Below, one piece after another: positions 45,201 through 57,200 of a stretch of DNA of 64,000 nt (positions within the stretch are counted from its first letter, which is position 1; the number at the start of each line of letters is the position of its first letter). The notes below the pieces were generated by a model. It ran no database searches. It worked only from the letters and a program-made list of their open reading frames with translations, and had not been told where the DNA came from. The translations under genes were made by a program, and so were the position numbers. The stretch is from contig JAAVTG010000697.1 of the NCBI GenBank assembly GCA_011947345.1, forward strand, positions 186,001 through 250,000, given 5' to 3'. This DNA is from Phytophthora quininea (lineage: Eukaryota; Oomycota; Peronosporomycetes; Peronosporales; Peronosporaceae).

Positions 45201-48200
45201 CGGGACCTTCTTCGTCGAGCTTCAGTGGTAATGTGTCCGTGGCGTCTGGCTCTGCGGGCGGAACGGCCGGCAACGTGTCGGTGTCGGGAGGCTCTAGCAG
45301 CTCGTCGACGGGAGGTGTCGTGTCCGTGGTGAGCGGCGGCGGCGGCGTCTCGAGCGGCGCTGTGTCTGTTGGTAGCGCTGCGTCGAGTGGTGCGTCGGTT
45401 TCTGGCGCGGTGTCGTTGGTGTCTGGGGAAGCCGTGGCTGGCGCGTCCGGCGCTGTGAGTGTGGCGAGCGGGTCTAGCGCCAGCTCGAATGGCGGCGCGC
45501 TGAATGTGGTCGGCGGGTCTAGTGGTGGTGCTGGGGATGGAGGCACCATCACAGTGGCCGGTGGCAACACGTTGACGGGGATGCTGGCTCCGTTAAGGTG
45601 AGCGGCGGCTTGTCTTCGTCAAGCGGCTTGGGAGGCTCTGTCAGTGTGTCCGGCGGGTCGTCGACGGACGGCTCTGGAGGTGACGTGACAATCGCCAGTG
45701 GTGCTTCCGGAAGTGGTGTGGCCGGGAGCAGTGTGGCCGTCCGTAGCGGCTCCGGCGGTGGCCTGCGCATCATCCAAGGCGACAGCGTCGCGGCTGGCAG
45801 CGATGTGGAGCTGCGCGGCGGCGCCGTGAGGAGCTCGTCTCCTGCACAGAAAGTGAAGATCGCGGGGTCTCCGAACGCGCTAGGCGACGGAGGCGATGTG
45901 TCGGTTGAGGCCGGGTCGTCTGATGCGAGTGCCGGCGGGTCTGTGTCTGTGACCAGCGGCGCCGGCGCCACGACTAGTGGCAACGTGATCGTGTCGACCG
46001 GCGTGGTGTCGGGTGGATCGAGTGGCGATGTCGCTGTGAGCACGAGTGCTAGTAGTGTCTCGAGTGGGTCTGTCGGAATCGCGAGCGGGTCCGGCGAGAC
46101 TCGTGCTGGGTCCATCGACGTGTCCGGGGTTCGTCTGGAAGCGGAGAAGGCTCTGGCATTTCTGTGGTTGGCGGCGCGTCCAACGCGTCGACCGGTGGCA
46201 ATGTGACGATCGTCAGCGGCGAGGGCGTATCGACCGAGAGCGGCACGGTGGTGGTGCGTTCTCACGCCGGCACAGGCAGCGCCGTCAGTGGGTCCGTGTC
46301 GCTGTCGAGCGGTCCGACGGATGACGGTTCGTCTGGCTTGGTCTCGATCACGTCTGGCTCATCGATGAGAGGACCCAGTGGGCCGTTGCGCGTCGGCGGT
46401 GGCGACGCTGGCGACTCTGGCGGGTCTGTGAGCGTGTCTGGAGGCAGCAGCTCCGGCGCGTCTGGGTCCGGCGGTGCGATCGATCTGAGTGGTGGTGCCG
46501 GTGCAACGGGCGGTACCGTGACGATGGCTGCTGGTTTGAGCTCGGCTGGCAACGGGGCCTCGCTGTCTCTGACGAGTGGAGAAGGGTCCGCTGGCAGTGG
46601 CGTGGTGCGGCTGTCGAGTGCGGCTGGAGTGGCGTCGGGCAATGTGTCGATTTCGTCCGGCTCGTCGTCCGGTAGCAGTGCTTCGGCAGGAAACATCGAT
46701 CTGACCGTGGGTGTGTCCCAGGCTGGAGGCGGCCTCGTTGACATACGTGCTGGGTCTAGTGTTCAGTCCGCCGCGGGCGACGTGAAGGTGACGGGTGGTT
46801 CGTCTCTGGTGTCGACCTCTTCGGTGGACCCGGTAGCAGGTGCCGTTCGAGTGGAGGGCGGCGCTTCTGGTGGCCCGAACGCGGGTGGCGTGGTGTCTGT
46901 CCTTGGTGGCGCTGGCGTCTCGCGGGGCGGCTCGGTGTCCGTGTTGAGTGGCAGCGGCAGTGACACGGCTGCGATCAGTGGCGACGTGACGGTGGGTTCG
47001 TTTGCCGCGGACGCGAGTGGGTCCGTCGCAGTAGTCAGTGGTGCGTCGGTCAACGGCGCGTCTGGCAGTGTGACGGTGGGAAGCGGTGGCTCTGCAAGCA
47101 GCACGTCTGGGTCCGTGGCTGTGGTCGGCGGCTCCAGCGCTGCAGACAGCGGCGGCTCTGTGTCGGTGCACGGTGGCCACAGTGGCGGTGGTTCTGTGGG
47201 CGGCTCTGTGACGTTACAGAGTGGGTCGAGTGCCGCGGACGCTGCCAGCGGTCTCGTCGATATTGGGAGCGGGGCTGCGGCGGGGTCGGGCGCTAGTGGC
47301 AACATCAGTGTTCGCACGGGCAGTGCGGTGTCCGGCGCGTCAGGGACGCTGTCGGTGGTGTCTGGTGACAGCTCCAGCGCTTCAAGCGGCGACGTAATCG
47401 TGGCGAGTGGCCTTTCGACGTCGTCGGATGCTGGTAATGTGGGCATCCACGGCGGCTCGACCGGCAGCGCGACTGCACGCGGAGGCTCCGTGTCTGTGTC
47501 ATCCGGGCCGGATGGCGTGGTGAGCCTAGTGAGTGGTGTTCGTCGCAGTGCTGGCGGCGGGGTAGTGGACATAGCTGCCGGTGACAGCACTAGTGACGGT
47601 GTGGGTGGTGGCAGCGTGAACGTGCGCGGCGGGTCTTTGAGTGGATCATCGGGCGTCGCTGGCGGCGTCTCTCTGTCTGGCGGCGTGGGTTCGTCTGGCA
47701 CGACCATCGGGGAGGTGTTTCTCTCGACGGCGGCATGAGTGGCGCTGGTGTGGGCGGCCGTGTGGCTATCTCTTCTGGCGCCGGTTTGCTCGGAAGTGGT
47801 TCCGTGCGTGTTGCAACCGGCGTGAGTTTGACGGGGATGGCCCGAGCGGCTCCGTGTCGGTCAGCAGCGGCGGGTCCGCGGACGCGGCTTCGGGCGACGT
47901 GAGTGTGTCGTCGGGACCTTCTTCGTCGAGCTTCAGTGGTAATGTGTCCGTGGCGTCTGGCTCTGCGGGCGGAACGGCCGGCAACGTGTCGGTGTCGGGA
48001 GGCTCTAGCAGCTCGTCGACGGGAGGTGTCGTGTCCGTGGTGAGCGGCGGCGGCGGCGTCTCGAGCGGCGCTGTGTCTGTTGGTAGCGCTGCGTCGAGTG
48101 GTGCGTCGGTTTCTGGCGCGGTGTCGTTGGTGTCTGGGAAGCCGTGGCTGGCGCGTCCGGCGCTGTGAGTGTGGCGAGCGGGTCTAGCGCCAGCTCGAAT

Positions 48201-51200
48201 GGCGGCGCGCTGAATGTGGTCGGCGGGTCTAGTGGTGGTGCTGGGGATGGAGGCACCATCACAGTGGCCGGTGGCAACACGTTGACGGGGATGCTGGCTC
48301 CGTTAAGGTGAGCGGCGGCTTGTCTTCGTCAAGCGGCTTGGGAGGCTCTGTCAGTGTGTCCGGCGGGTCGTCGACGGACGGCTCTGGAGGTGACGTGACA
48401 ATCGCCAGTGGTGCTTCCGGAAGTGGTGTGGCCGGGAGCAGTGTGGCCGTCCGTAGCGGCTCCGGCGGTGGCCTGCGCATCATCCAAGGCGACAGCGTCG
48501 CGGCTGGCAGCGATGTGGAGCTGCGCGGCGGCGCCGTGAGGAGCTCGTCTCCTGCACAGAAAGTGAAGATCGCGGGGTCTCCGAACGCGCTAGGCGACGG
48601 AGGCGATGTGTCGGTTGAGGCCGGGTCGTCTGATGCGAGTGCCGGCGGGTCTGTGTCTGTGACCAGCGGCGCCGGCGCCACGACTAGTGGCAACGTGATC
48701 GTGTCGACCGGCGTGGTGTCGGGTGGATCGAGTGGCGATGTCGCTGTGAGCACGAGTGCTAGTAGTGTCTCGAGTGGGTCTGTCGGAATCGCGAGCGGGT
48801 CCGGCGAGACTCGTGCTGGGTCCATCGACGTGTCCGGGGTTCGTCTGGAAGCGGAGAAGGCTCTGGCATTTCTGTGGTTGGCGGCGCGTCCAACGCGTCG
48901 ACCGGTGGCAATGTGACGATCGTCAGCGGCGAGGGCGTATCGACCGAGAGCGGCACGGTGGTGGTGCGTTCTCACGCCGGCACAGGCAGCGCCGTCAGTG
49001 GGTCCGTGTCGCTGTCGAGCGGTCCGACGGATGACGGTTCGTCTGGCTTGGTCTCGATCACGTCTGGCTCATCGATGAGAGGACCCAGTGGGCCGTTGCG
49101 CGTCGGCGGTGGCGACGCTGGCGAAGCTGGCGGGTCTGTGAGCGTGTCTGGAGGCAGCAGCTCCGGCGCGTCTGGGTCCGGCGGTGCGATCGATCTGAGT
49201 GGTGGTGCCGGTGCAACGGGCGGTACCGTGACGATGGCTGCTGGTTTGAGCTCGGCTGGCAACGGGGCCTCGCTGTCTCTGACGAGTGGAGAAGGGTCCG
49301 CTGGCAGTGGCGTGGTGCGGCTGTCGAGTGCGGCTGGAGTGGCGTCGGGCAATGTGTCGATTTCGTCCGGCTCGTCGTCCGGTAGCAGTGCTTCGGCAGG
49401 AAACATCGATCTGACCGTGGGTGTGTCCCAGGCTGGAGGCGGCCTCGTTGACATACGTGCTGGGTCTAGTGTTCAGTCCGCCGCGGGCGACGTGAAGGTG
49501 ACGGGTGGTTCGTCTCTGGTGTCGACCTCTTCGGTGGACCCGGTAGCAGGTGCCGTTCGAGTGGAGGGCGGCGCTTCTGGTGGCCCGAACGCGGGTGGCG
49601 TGGTGTCTGTCCTTGGTGGCGCTGGCGTCTCGCGGGGCGGCTCGGTGTCCGTGTTGAGTGGCAGCGGCAGTGACACGGCTGCGATCAGTGGCGACGTGAC
49701 GGTGGGTTCGTTTGCCGCGGACGCGAGTGGGTCCGTCGCAGTAGTCAGTGGTGCGTCGGTCAACGGCGCGTCTGGCAGTGTGACGGTGGGAAGCGGTGGC
49801 TCTGCAAGCAGCACGTCTGGGTCCGTGGCTGTGGTCGGCGGCTCCAGCGCTGCAGACAGCGGCGGCTCTGTGTCGGTGCACGGTGGCCACAGTGGCGGTG
49901 GTTCTGTGGGCGGCTCTGTGACGTTACAGAGTGGGTCGAGTGCCGCGGACGCTGCCAGCGGTCTCGTCGATATTGGGAGCGGGGCTGCGGCGGGGTCGGG
50001 CGCTAGTGGCAACATCAGTGTTCGCACGGGCAGTGCGGTGTCCGGCGCGTCAGGGACGCTGTCGGTGGTGTCTGGTGACAGCTCCAGCGCTTCAAGCGGC
50101 GACGTAATCGTGGCGAGTGGCCTTTCGACGTCGTCGGATGCTGGTAATGTGGGCATCCACGGCGGCTCGACCGGCAGCGCGACTGCACGCGGAGGCTCCG
50201 TGTCTGTGTCATCCGGGCCGGATGGCGTGGTGAGCCTAGTGAGTGGTGTTCGTCGCAGTGCTGGCGGCGGGGTAGTGGACATAGCTGCCGGTGACAGCAC
50301 TAGTGACGGTGTGGGTGGTGGCAGCGTGAACGTGCGCGGCGGGTCTTTGAGTGGATCATCGGGCGTCGCTGGCGGCGTCTCTCTGTCTGGCGGCGTGGGT
50401 TCGTCTGGCACGACCATCGGGGAGGTGTTTCTCTCGACGGCGGCATGAGTGGCGCTGGTGTGGGCGGCCGTGTGGCTATCTCTTCTGGCGCCGGTTTGCT
50501 CGGAAGTGGTTCCGTGCGTGTTGCAACCGGCGTGAGTTTGACGGGGATGGCCCGAGCGGCTCCGTGTCGGTCAGCAGCGGCGGGTCCGCGGACGCGGCTT
50601 CGGGCGACGTGAGTGTGTCGTCTGGACCTTCTTCGTCGAGCTTCAGTGGTAATGTGTCCGTGGCGTCTGGCTCTGCGGGCGGAACGGCCGGCAACGTGTC
50701 GGTGTCGGGAGGCTCTAGCAGCTCGTCGACGGGAGGTGTCGTGTCCGTGGTGAGCGGCGGCGGCGGCGTCTCGAGCGGCGCTGTGTCTGTTGGTAGCGCT
50801 GCGTCGAGTGGTGCGTCGGTTTCTGGCGCGGTGTCGTTGGTGTCTGGGGAAGCCGTGGCTGGCGCGTCCGGCGCTGTGAGTGTGGCGAGCGGGTCTAGCG
50901 CCAGCTCGAATGGCGGCGCGCTGAATGTGGTCGGCGGGTCTAGTGGTGGTGCTGGGGATGGAGGCACCATCACAGTGGCCGGTGGCAACACGTTGACGGG
51001 GGATGCTGGCTCCGTTAAGGTGAGCGGCGGCTTGTCTTCGTCAAGCGGCTTGGGAGGCTCTGTCAGTGTGTCCGGCGGGTCGTCGACGGACGGCTCTGGA
51101 GGTGACGTGACAATCGCCAGTGGTGCTTCCGGAAGTGGTGTGGCCGGGAGCAGTGTGGCCGTCCGTAGCGGCTCCGGCGGTGGCCTGCGCATCATCCAAG

Positions 51201-54200
51201 GCGACAGCGTCGCGGCTGGCAGCGATGTGGAGCTGCGCGGCGGCGCCGTGAGGAGCTCGTCTCCTGCACAGAAAGTGAAGATCGCGGGGTCTCCGAACGC
51301 GCTAGGCGACGGAGGCGATGTGTCGGTTGAGGCCGGGTCGTCTGATGCGAGTGCCGGCGGGTCTGTGTCTGTGACCAGCGGCGCCGGCGCCACGACTAGT
51401 GGCAACGTGATCGTGTCGACCGGCGTGGTGTCGGGTGGATCGAGTGGCGATGTCGCTGTGAGCACGAGTGCTAGTAGTGTCTCGAGTGGGTCTGTCGGAA
51501 TCGCGAGCGGGTCCGGCGAGACTCGTGCTGGGTCCATCGACGTGTCCGGGGTTCGTCTGGAAGCGGAGAAGGCTCTGGCATTTCTGTGGTTGGCGGCGCG
51601 TCCAACGCGTCGACCGGTGGCAATGTGACGATCGTCAGCGGCGAGGGCGTATCGACCGAGAGCGGCACGGTGGTGGTGCGTTCTCACGCCGGCACAGGCA
51701 GCGCCGTCAGTGGGTCCGTGTCGCTGTCGAGCGGTCCGACGGATGACGGTTCGTCTGGCTTGGTCTCGATCACGTCTGGCTCATCGATGAGAGGACCCAG
51801 TGGGCCGTTGCGCGTCGGCGGTGGCGACGCTGGCGACGCTGGCGGGTCTGTGAGCGTGTCTGGAGGCAGCAGCTCCGGCGCGTCTGGGTCCGGCGGTGCG
51901 ATCGATCTGAGTGGTGGTGCCGGTGCAACGGGCGGTACCGTGACGATGGCTGCTGGTTTGAGCTCGGCTGGCAACGGGGCCTCGCTGTCTCTGACGAGTG
52001 GAGAAGGGTCCGCTGGCAGTGGCGTGGTGCGGCTGTCGAGTGCGGCTGGAGTGGCGTCGGGCAATGTGTCGATTTCGTCTGGCTCGTCGTCCGGTAGCAG
52101 TGCTTCGGCAGGAAACATCGATCTGACCGTGGGTGTGTCCCAGGCTGGAGGCGGCCTCGTTGACATACGTGCTGGGTCTAGTGTTCAGTCCGCCGCGGGC
52201 GACGTGAAGGTGACGGGTGGTTCGTCTCTGGTGTCGACCTCTTCGGTGGACCCGGTAGCAGGTGCCGTTCGAGTGGAGGGCGGCGCTTCTGGTGGCCCGA
52301 ACGCGGGTGGCGTGGTGTCTGTCCTTGGTGGCGCTGGCGTCTCGCGGGGCGGCTCGGTGTCCGTGTTGAGTGGCAGCGGCAGTGACACGGCTGCGATCAG
52401 TGGCGACGTGACGGTGGGTTCGTTTGCCGCGGACGCGAGTGGGTCCGTCGCAGTAGTCAGTGGTGCGTCGGTCAACGGCGCGTCTGGCAGTGTGACGGTG
52501 GGAAGCGGTGGCTCTGCAAGCAGCACGTCTGGGTCCGTGGCTGTGGTCGGCGGCTCCAGCGCTGCAGACAGCGGCGGCTCTGTGTCGGTGCACGGTGGCC
52601 ACAGTGGCGGTGGTTCTGTGGGCGGCTCTGTGACGTTACAGAGTGGGTCGAGTGCCGCGGACGCTGCCAGCGGTCTCGTCGATATTGGGAGCGGGGCTGC
52701 GGCGGGGTCGGGCGCTAGTGGCAACATCAGTGTTCGCACGGGCAGTGCGGTGTCCGGCGCGTCAGGGACGCTGTCGGTGGTGTCTGGTGACAGCTCCAGC
52801 GCTTCAAGCGGCGACGTAATCGTGGCGAGTGGCCTTTCGACGTCGTCGGATGCTGGTAATGTGGGCATCCACGGCGGCTCGACCGGCAGCGCGACTGCAC
52901 GCGGAGGCTCCGTGTCTGTGTCATCCGGGCCGGATGGCGTGGTGAGCCTAGTGAGTGGTGTTCGTCGCAGTGCTGGCGGCGGGGTAGTGGACATAGCTGC
53001 CGGTGACAGCACTAGTGACAGTGTGGGTGGTGGCAGCGTGAACGTGCGCGGCGGGTCTTTGAGTGGATCATCGGGCGTCGCTGGCGGCGTCTCTCTGTCT
53101 GGCGGCGTGGGTTCGTCTGGCACGACCATCGGGGAGGTGTTTCTCTCGACGGCGGCATGAGTGGCGCTGGTGTGGGCGGCCGTGTGGCTATCTCTTCTGG
53201 CGCCGGTTTGCTCGGAAGTGGTTCCGTGCGTGTTGCAACCGGCGTGAGTTTGACGGGGATGGCCCGAGCGGCTCCGTGTCGGTCAGCAGCGGCGGGTCCG
53301 CGGACGCGGCTTCGGGCGACGTGAGTGTGTCGTCGGGACCTTCTTCGTCGAGCTTCAGTGGTAATGTGTCCGTGGCGTCTGGCTCTGCGGGCGGAACGGC
53401 CGGCAACGTGTCGGTGTCGGGAGGCTCTAGCAGCTCGTCGACGGGAGGTGTCGTGTCCGTGGTGAGCGGCGGCGGCGGCGTCTCGAGCGGCGCTGTGTCT
53501 GTTGGTAGCGCTGCGTCGAGTGGTGCGTCGGTTTCTGGCGCGGTGTCGTTGGTGTCTGGGGAAGCCGTGGCTGGCGCGTCCGGCGCTGTGAGTGTGGCGA
53601 GCGGGTCTAGCGCCAGCTCGAATGGCGGCGCGCTGAATGTGGTCGGCGGGTCTAGTGGTGGTGCTGGGGATGGAGGCACCATCACAGTGGCCGGTGGCAA
53701 CACGTTGACGGGGATGCTGGCTCCGTTAAGGTGAGCGGCGGCTTGTCTTCGTCAAGCGGCTTGGGAGGCTCTGTCAGTGTGTCCGGCGGGTCGTCGACGG
53801 ACGGCTCTGGAGGTGACGTGACAATCGCCAGTGGTGCTTCCGGAAGTGGTGTTGCCGGGAGCAGTGTGGCCGTCCGTAGCGGCTCCGGCGGTGGCCTGCG
53901 CATCATCCAAGGCGACAGCGTCGCGGCTGGCAGCGATGTGGAGCTGCGCGGCGGCGCCGTGAGGAGCTCGTCTCCTGCACAGAAAGTGAAGATCGCGGGG
54001 TCTCCGAACGCGCTAGGCGACGGAGGCGATGTGTCGGTTGAGGCCGGGTCGTCTGATGCGAGTGCCGGCGGGTCTGTGTCTGTGACCAGCGGCGCCGGCG
54101 CCACGACTAGTGGCAACGTGATCGTGTCGACCGGCGTGGTGTCGGGTGGATCGAGTGGCGATGTCGCTGTGAGCACGAGTGCTAGTAGTGTCTCGAGTGG

Positions 54201-57200
54201 GTCTGTCGGAATCGCGAGCGGGTCCGGCGAGACTCGTGCTGGGTCCATCGACGTGTCCGGGGTTCGTCTGGAAGCGGAGAAGGCTCTGGCATTTCTGTGG
54301 TTGGCGGCGCGTCCAACGCGTCGACCGGTGGCAATGTGACGATCGTCAGCGGCGAGGGCGTATCGACCGAGAGCGGCACGGTGGTGGTGCGTTCTCACGC
54401 CGGCACAGGCAGCGCCGTCAGTGGGTCCGTGTCGCTGTCGAGCGGTCCGACGGATGACGGTTCGTCTGGCTTGGTCTCGATCACGTCTGGCTCATCGATG
54501 AGAGGACCCAGTGGACCGTTGCGCGTCGGCGGTGGCGACGCTGGCGACGCTGGCTGGCGGGTCTGTGAGCGTGTCTGGAGGCAGCAGCTCCGGCGCGTCT
54601 GGGTCCGGCGGTGCGATCGATCTGAGTGGTGGTGCCGGTGCAACGGGCGGTACCGTGACGGTGGCTGCTGGTTTGAGCTCGGCTGGCAACGGGGCCTCGC
54701 TGTCTCTGACGAGTGGAGAAGGGTCCGCTGGCAGTGGCGTGGTGCGGCTGTCGAGTGCGGCTGGAGTGGCGTCGGGCAATGTGTCGATTTCGTCTGGCTC
54801 GTCGTCCGGTAGCAGTGCTTCGGCAGGAAACATCGATCTGACCGTGGGTGTGTCCCAGGCTGGAGGCGGCCTCGTTGACATACGTGCTGGGTCTAGTGTT
54901 CAGTCCGCCGCGGGCGACGTGAAGGTGACGGGTGGTTCGTCTCTGGTGTCGACCTCTTCGGTGGACCCGGTAGCAGGTGCCGTTCGAGTGGAGGGCGGCG
55001 CTTCTGGTGGCCCGAACGCGGGTGGCGTGGTGTCTGTCCTTGGTGGCGCTGGCGTCTCGCGGGGCGGCTCGGTGTCCGTGTTGAGTGGCAGCGGCAGTGA
55101 CACGGCTGCGATCAGTGGCGACGTGACGGTGGGTTCGTTTGCCGCGGACGCGAGTGGGTCCGTCGCAGTAGTCAGTGGTGCGTCGGTCAACGGCGCGTCT
55201 GGCAGTGTGACGGTGGGAAGCGGTGGCTCTGCAAGCAGCACGTCTGGGTCCGTGGCTGTGGTCGGCGGCTCCAGCGCTGCAGACAGCGGCGGCTCTGTGT
55301 CGGTGCACGGTGGCCACAGTGGCGGTGGTTCCGTGGGCGGCTCTGTGACGTTACAGAGTGGCTCGAGTGCCGCGGACGCTGCCAGCGGTCTCGTCGATAT
55401 TGGGAGCGGGGCTGCGGCGGGGTCGGGCGCTAGTGGCAACATCAGTGTTCGCACGGGCAGTGCGGTGTCCGGCGCGTCAGGGACGCTGTCGGTGGTGTCT
55501 GGTGACAGCTCCAGCGCTTCAAGCGGCGACGTAATCGTGGCGAGTGGCCTTTCGACGTCGTCGGATGCTGGTAATGTGGGCATCCACGGCGGCTCGACCG
55601 GCAGCGCGACTGCACGCGGAGGCTCCGTGTCTGTGTCATCCGGCCCGGATGGCGTGGTGAGCCTAGTGAGTGGTGTTCGTCGCAGTGCTGGCGGCGGGGT
55701 AGTGGACATAGCTGCCGGTGACAGCACTAGTGACAGTGTGGGTGGTGGCAGCGTGAACGTGCGCGGCGGGTCTTTGAGTGGATCATCGGGCGTCGCTGGC
55801 GGCGTCTCTCTGTCTGGCGGCGTGGGTTCGTCTGGCACGACCATCGGGGAGGTGTTTCTCTCGACGGCGGCATGAGTGGCGCTGGTGTGGGCGGCCGTGT
55901 GGCTATCTCTTCTGGCGCCGGTTTGCTCGGAAGTGGTTCCGTGCGTGTTGCAACCGGCGTGAGTTTGACGGGGATGGCCCGAGCGGCTCCGTGTCGGTCA
56001 GCAGCGGCGGGTCCGCGGACGCGGCTTCGGGCGACGTGAGTGTGTCGTCGGGACCTTCTTCGTCGAGCTTCAGTGGTAATGTGTCCGTGGCGTCTGGCTC
56101 TGCGGGCGGAACGGCCGGCAACGTGTCGGTGTCGGGAGGCTCTAGCAGCTCGTCGACGGGAGGTGTCGTGTCCGTGGTGAGCGGCGGCGGCAGCGTCTCG
56201 AGCGGCGCTGTGTCTGTTGGTAGCGCTGCGTCGAGTGGTGCGTCGGTTTCTGGCGCGGTGTCGTTGGTGTCTGGGGAAGCCGTGGCTGGCGCGTCCGGCG
56301 CTGTGAGTGTGGCGAGCGGGTCTAGCGCCAGCTCGAATGGCGGCGCGCTGAATGTGGTCGGCGGGTCTAGTGGTGGTGCTGGGGATGGAGGCACCATCAC
56401 AGTGGCCGGTGGCAACACGTTGACGGGGGATGCTGGCTCCGTTAAGGTGAGCGGCGGCTTGTCTTCGTCAAGCGGCTTGGGAGGCTCTGTCAGTGTGTCC
56501 GGCGGGTCGTCGACGGACGGCTCTGGAGGTGACGTGACAATCGCCAGTGGTGCTTCAGGGACTGATACTTCTGGAGAAGTCGAGATTAAAACCGAGCCGA
56601 GCTTGGATGGATCACATAGCGGTGGAATTAAACTCACTTCAGGAAGTGGTTCTAATGCCGGGTCGGTGTCTCTTGTTTCAGGAGATCATGAAGCAGCCAT
56701 AGGTGTTGGAAATGGGGGTGTCGTGATATCGAGTGCTGATGGAAATGTCTCTATTAGCGGGGCTTTTACGAAGCAAACATCTACAGATGAAGCAATTTTG
56801 AGAATGCAAACTCGGTCACTGCAGATGGGATCATCTTTAGAGTCCGTAATGATATGGTTGTTGGTACCGTCCCAGCGCAGTTTCCACAAGTGATTTCACC
56901 TTCTGACCGGCGGATTAAGACCGATATTGAGGATATTGACGAGGATGATATTCTTCAACGTTTGCAAACACTTGAAATCAAGCAGTATCGGTACACCGAT
57001 GAGTGGAGACGGATTCGAGGGATTGAAGACTCAGTAGTGCGAGGAATTATTGCGCAACAAGCCCACGAAACGTTTCCGGAGTACGTTAGTGTGAAAGATT
57101 TCTATCTCAACGAGAGCGACTTCGGTTTGATGAATTTTCATCAAATAGACAAGCAAAAGGTCATTTTAGACCTTGTCGCGGCGATTCACGCGCAACATCG

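Larger units (their letters stand above)
20281..56556 (+). repeat. Tandem array: 13 units of 2,715 bp (905 codons)
   Basis: Units start (at GCTCTGTCAGTGTGTCC) at 20281, 22990, 25702, 28413, 31117, 33831, 36542, 40212, 42924, 45635, 48345, 51057 and 53768. A 73-bp partial copy runs from 56484 to 56556. Units are almost identical; they differ by a few substitutions and by short G runs. Observed spacings of 2,709-2,716 become exactly 2,715 when missing or extra bases are counted. The exceptions are unit 4 (garbled) and unit 7 (3,670, with an inserted damaged partial unit). Unit 5 (31117-33830) is the cleanest, lacking a single G. Each unit holds about 50 shorter S-G-x-V-x-V motifs. High identity implies recent unequal exchange or gene conversion. 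The copy number in the genome may differ from that assembled. Confidence 0.9.

Noticed and set aside
20810..55875. Separate plus-strand genes of 200-865 codons, one or more per unit
   Set aside because: Most begin at GTG or TTG inside repeat text and end at frame breaks located at short G runs. They are fragments of one frame, not individual genes.
20281..56556. Programmed ribosomal frameshifting at the recurrent G runs
   Set aside because: The same site reads in frame in some units (G5) and out of frame in others (G4), and breaks also occur at scattered non-conserved sites. Variable base counts fit sequence error better than a programmed signal.
20281..56556. Non-coding satellite or centromeric repeat
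   Set aside because: The unit is an exact codon multiple, differences keep the protein motif, and the array is joined in frame to coding sequence on both sides.
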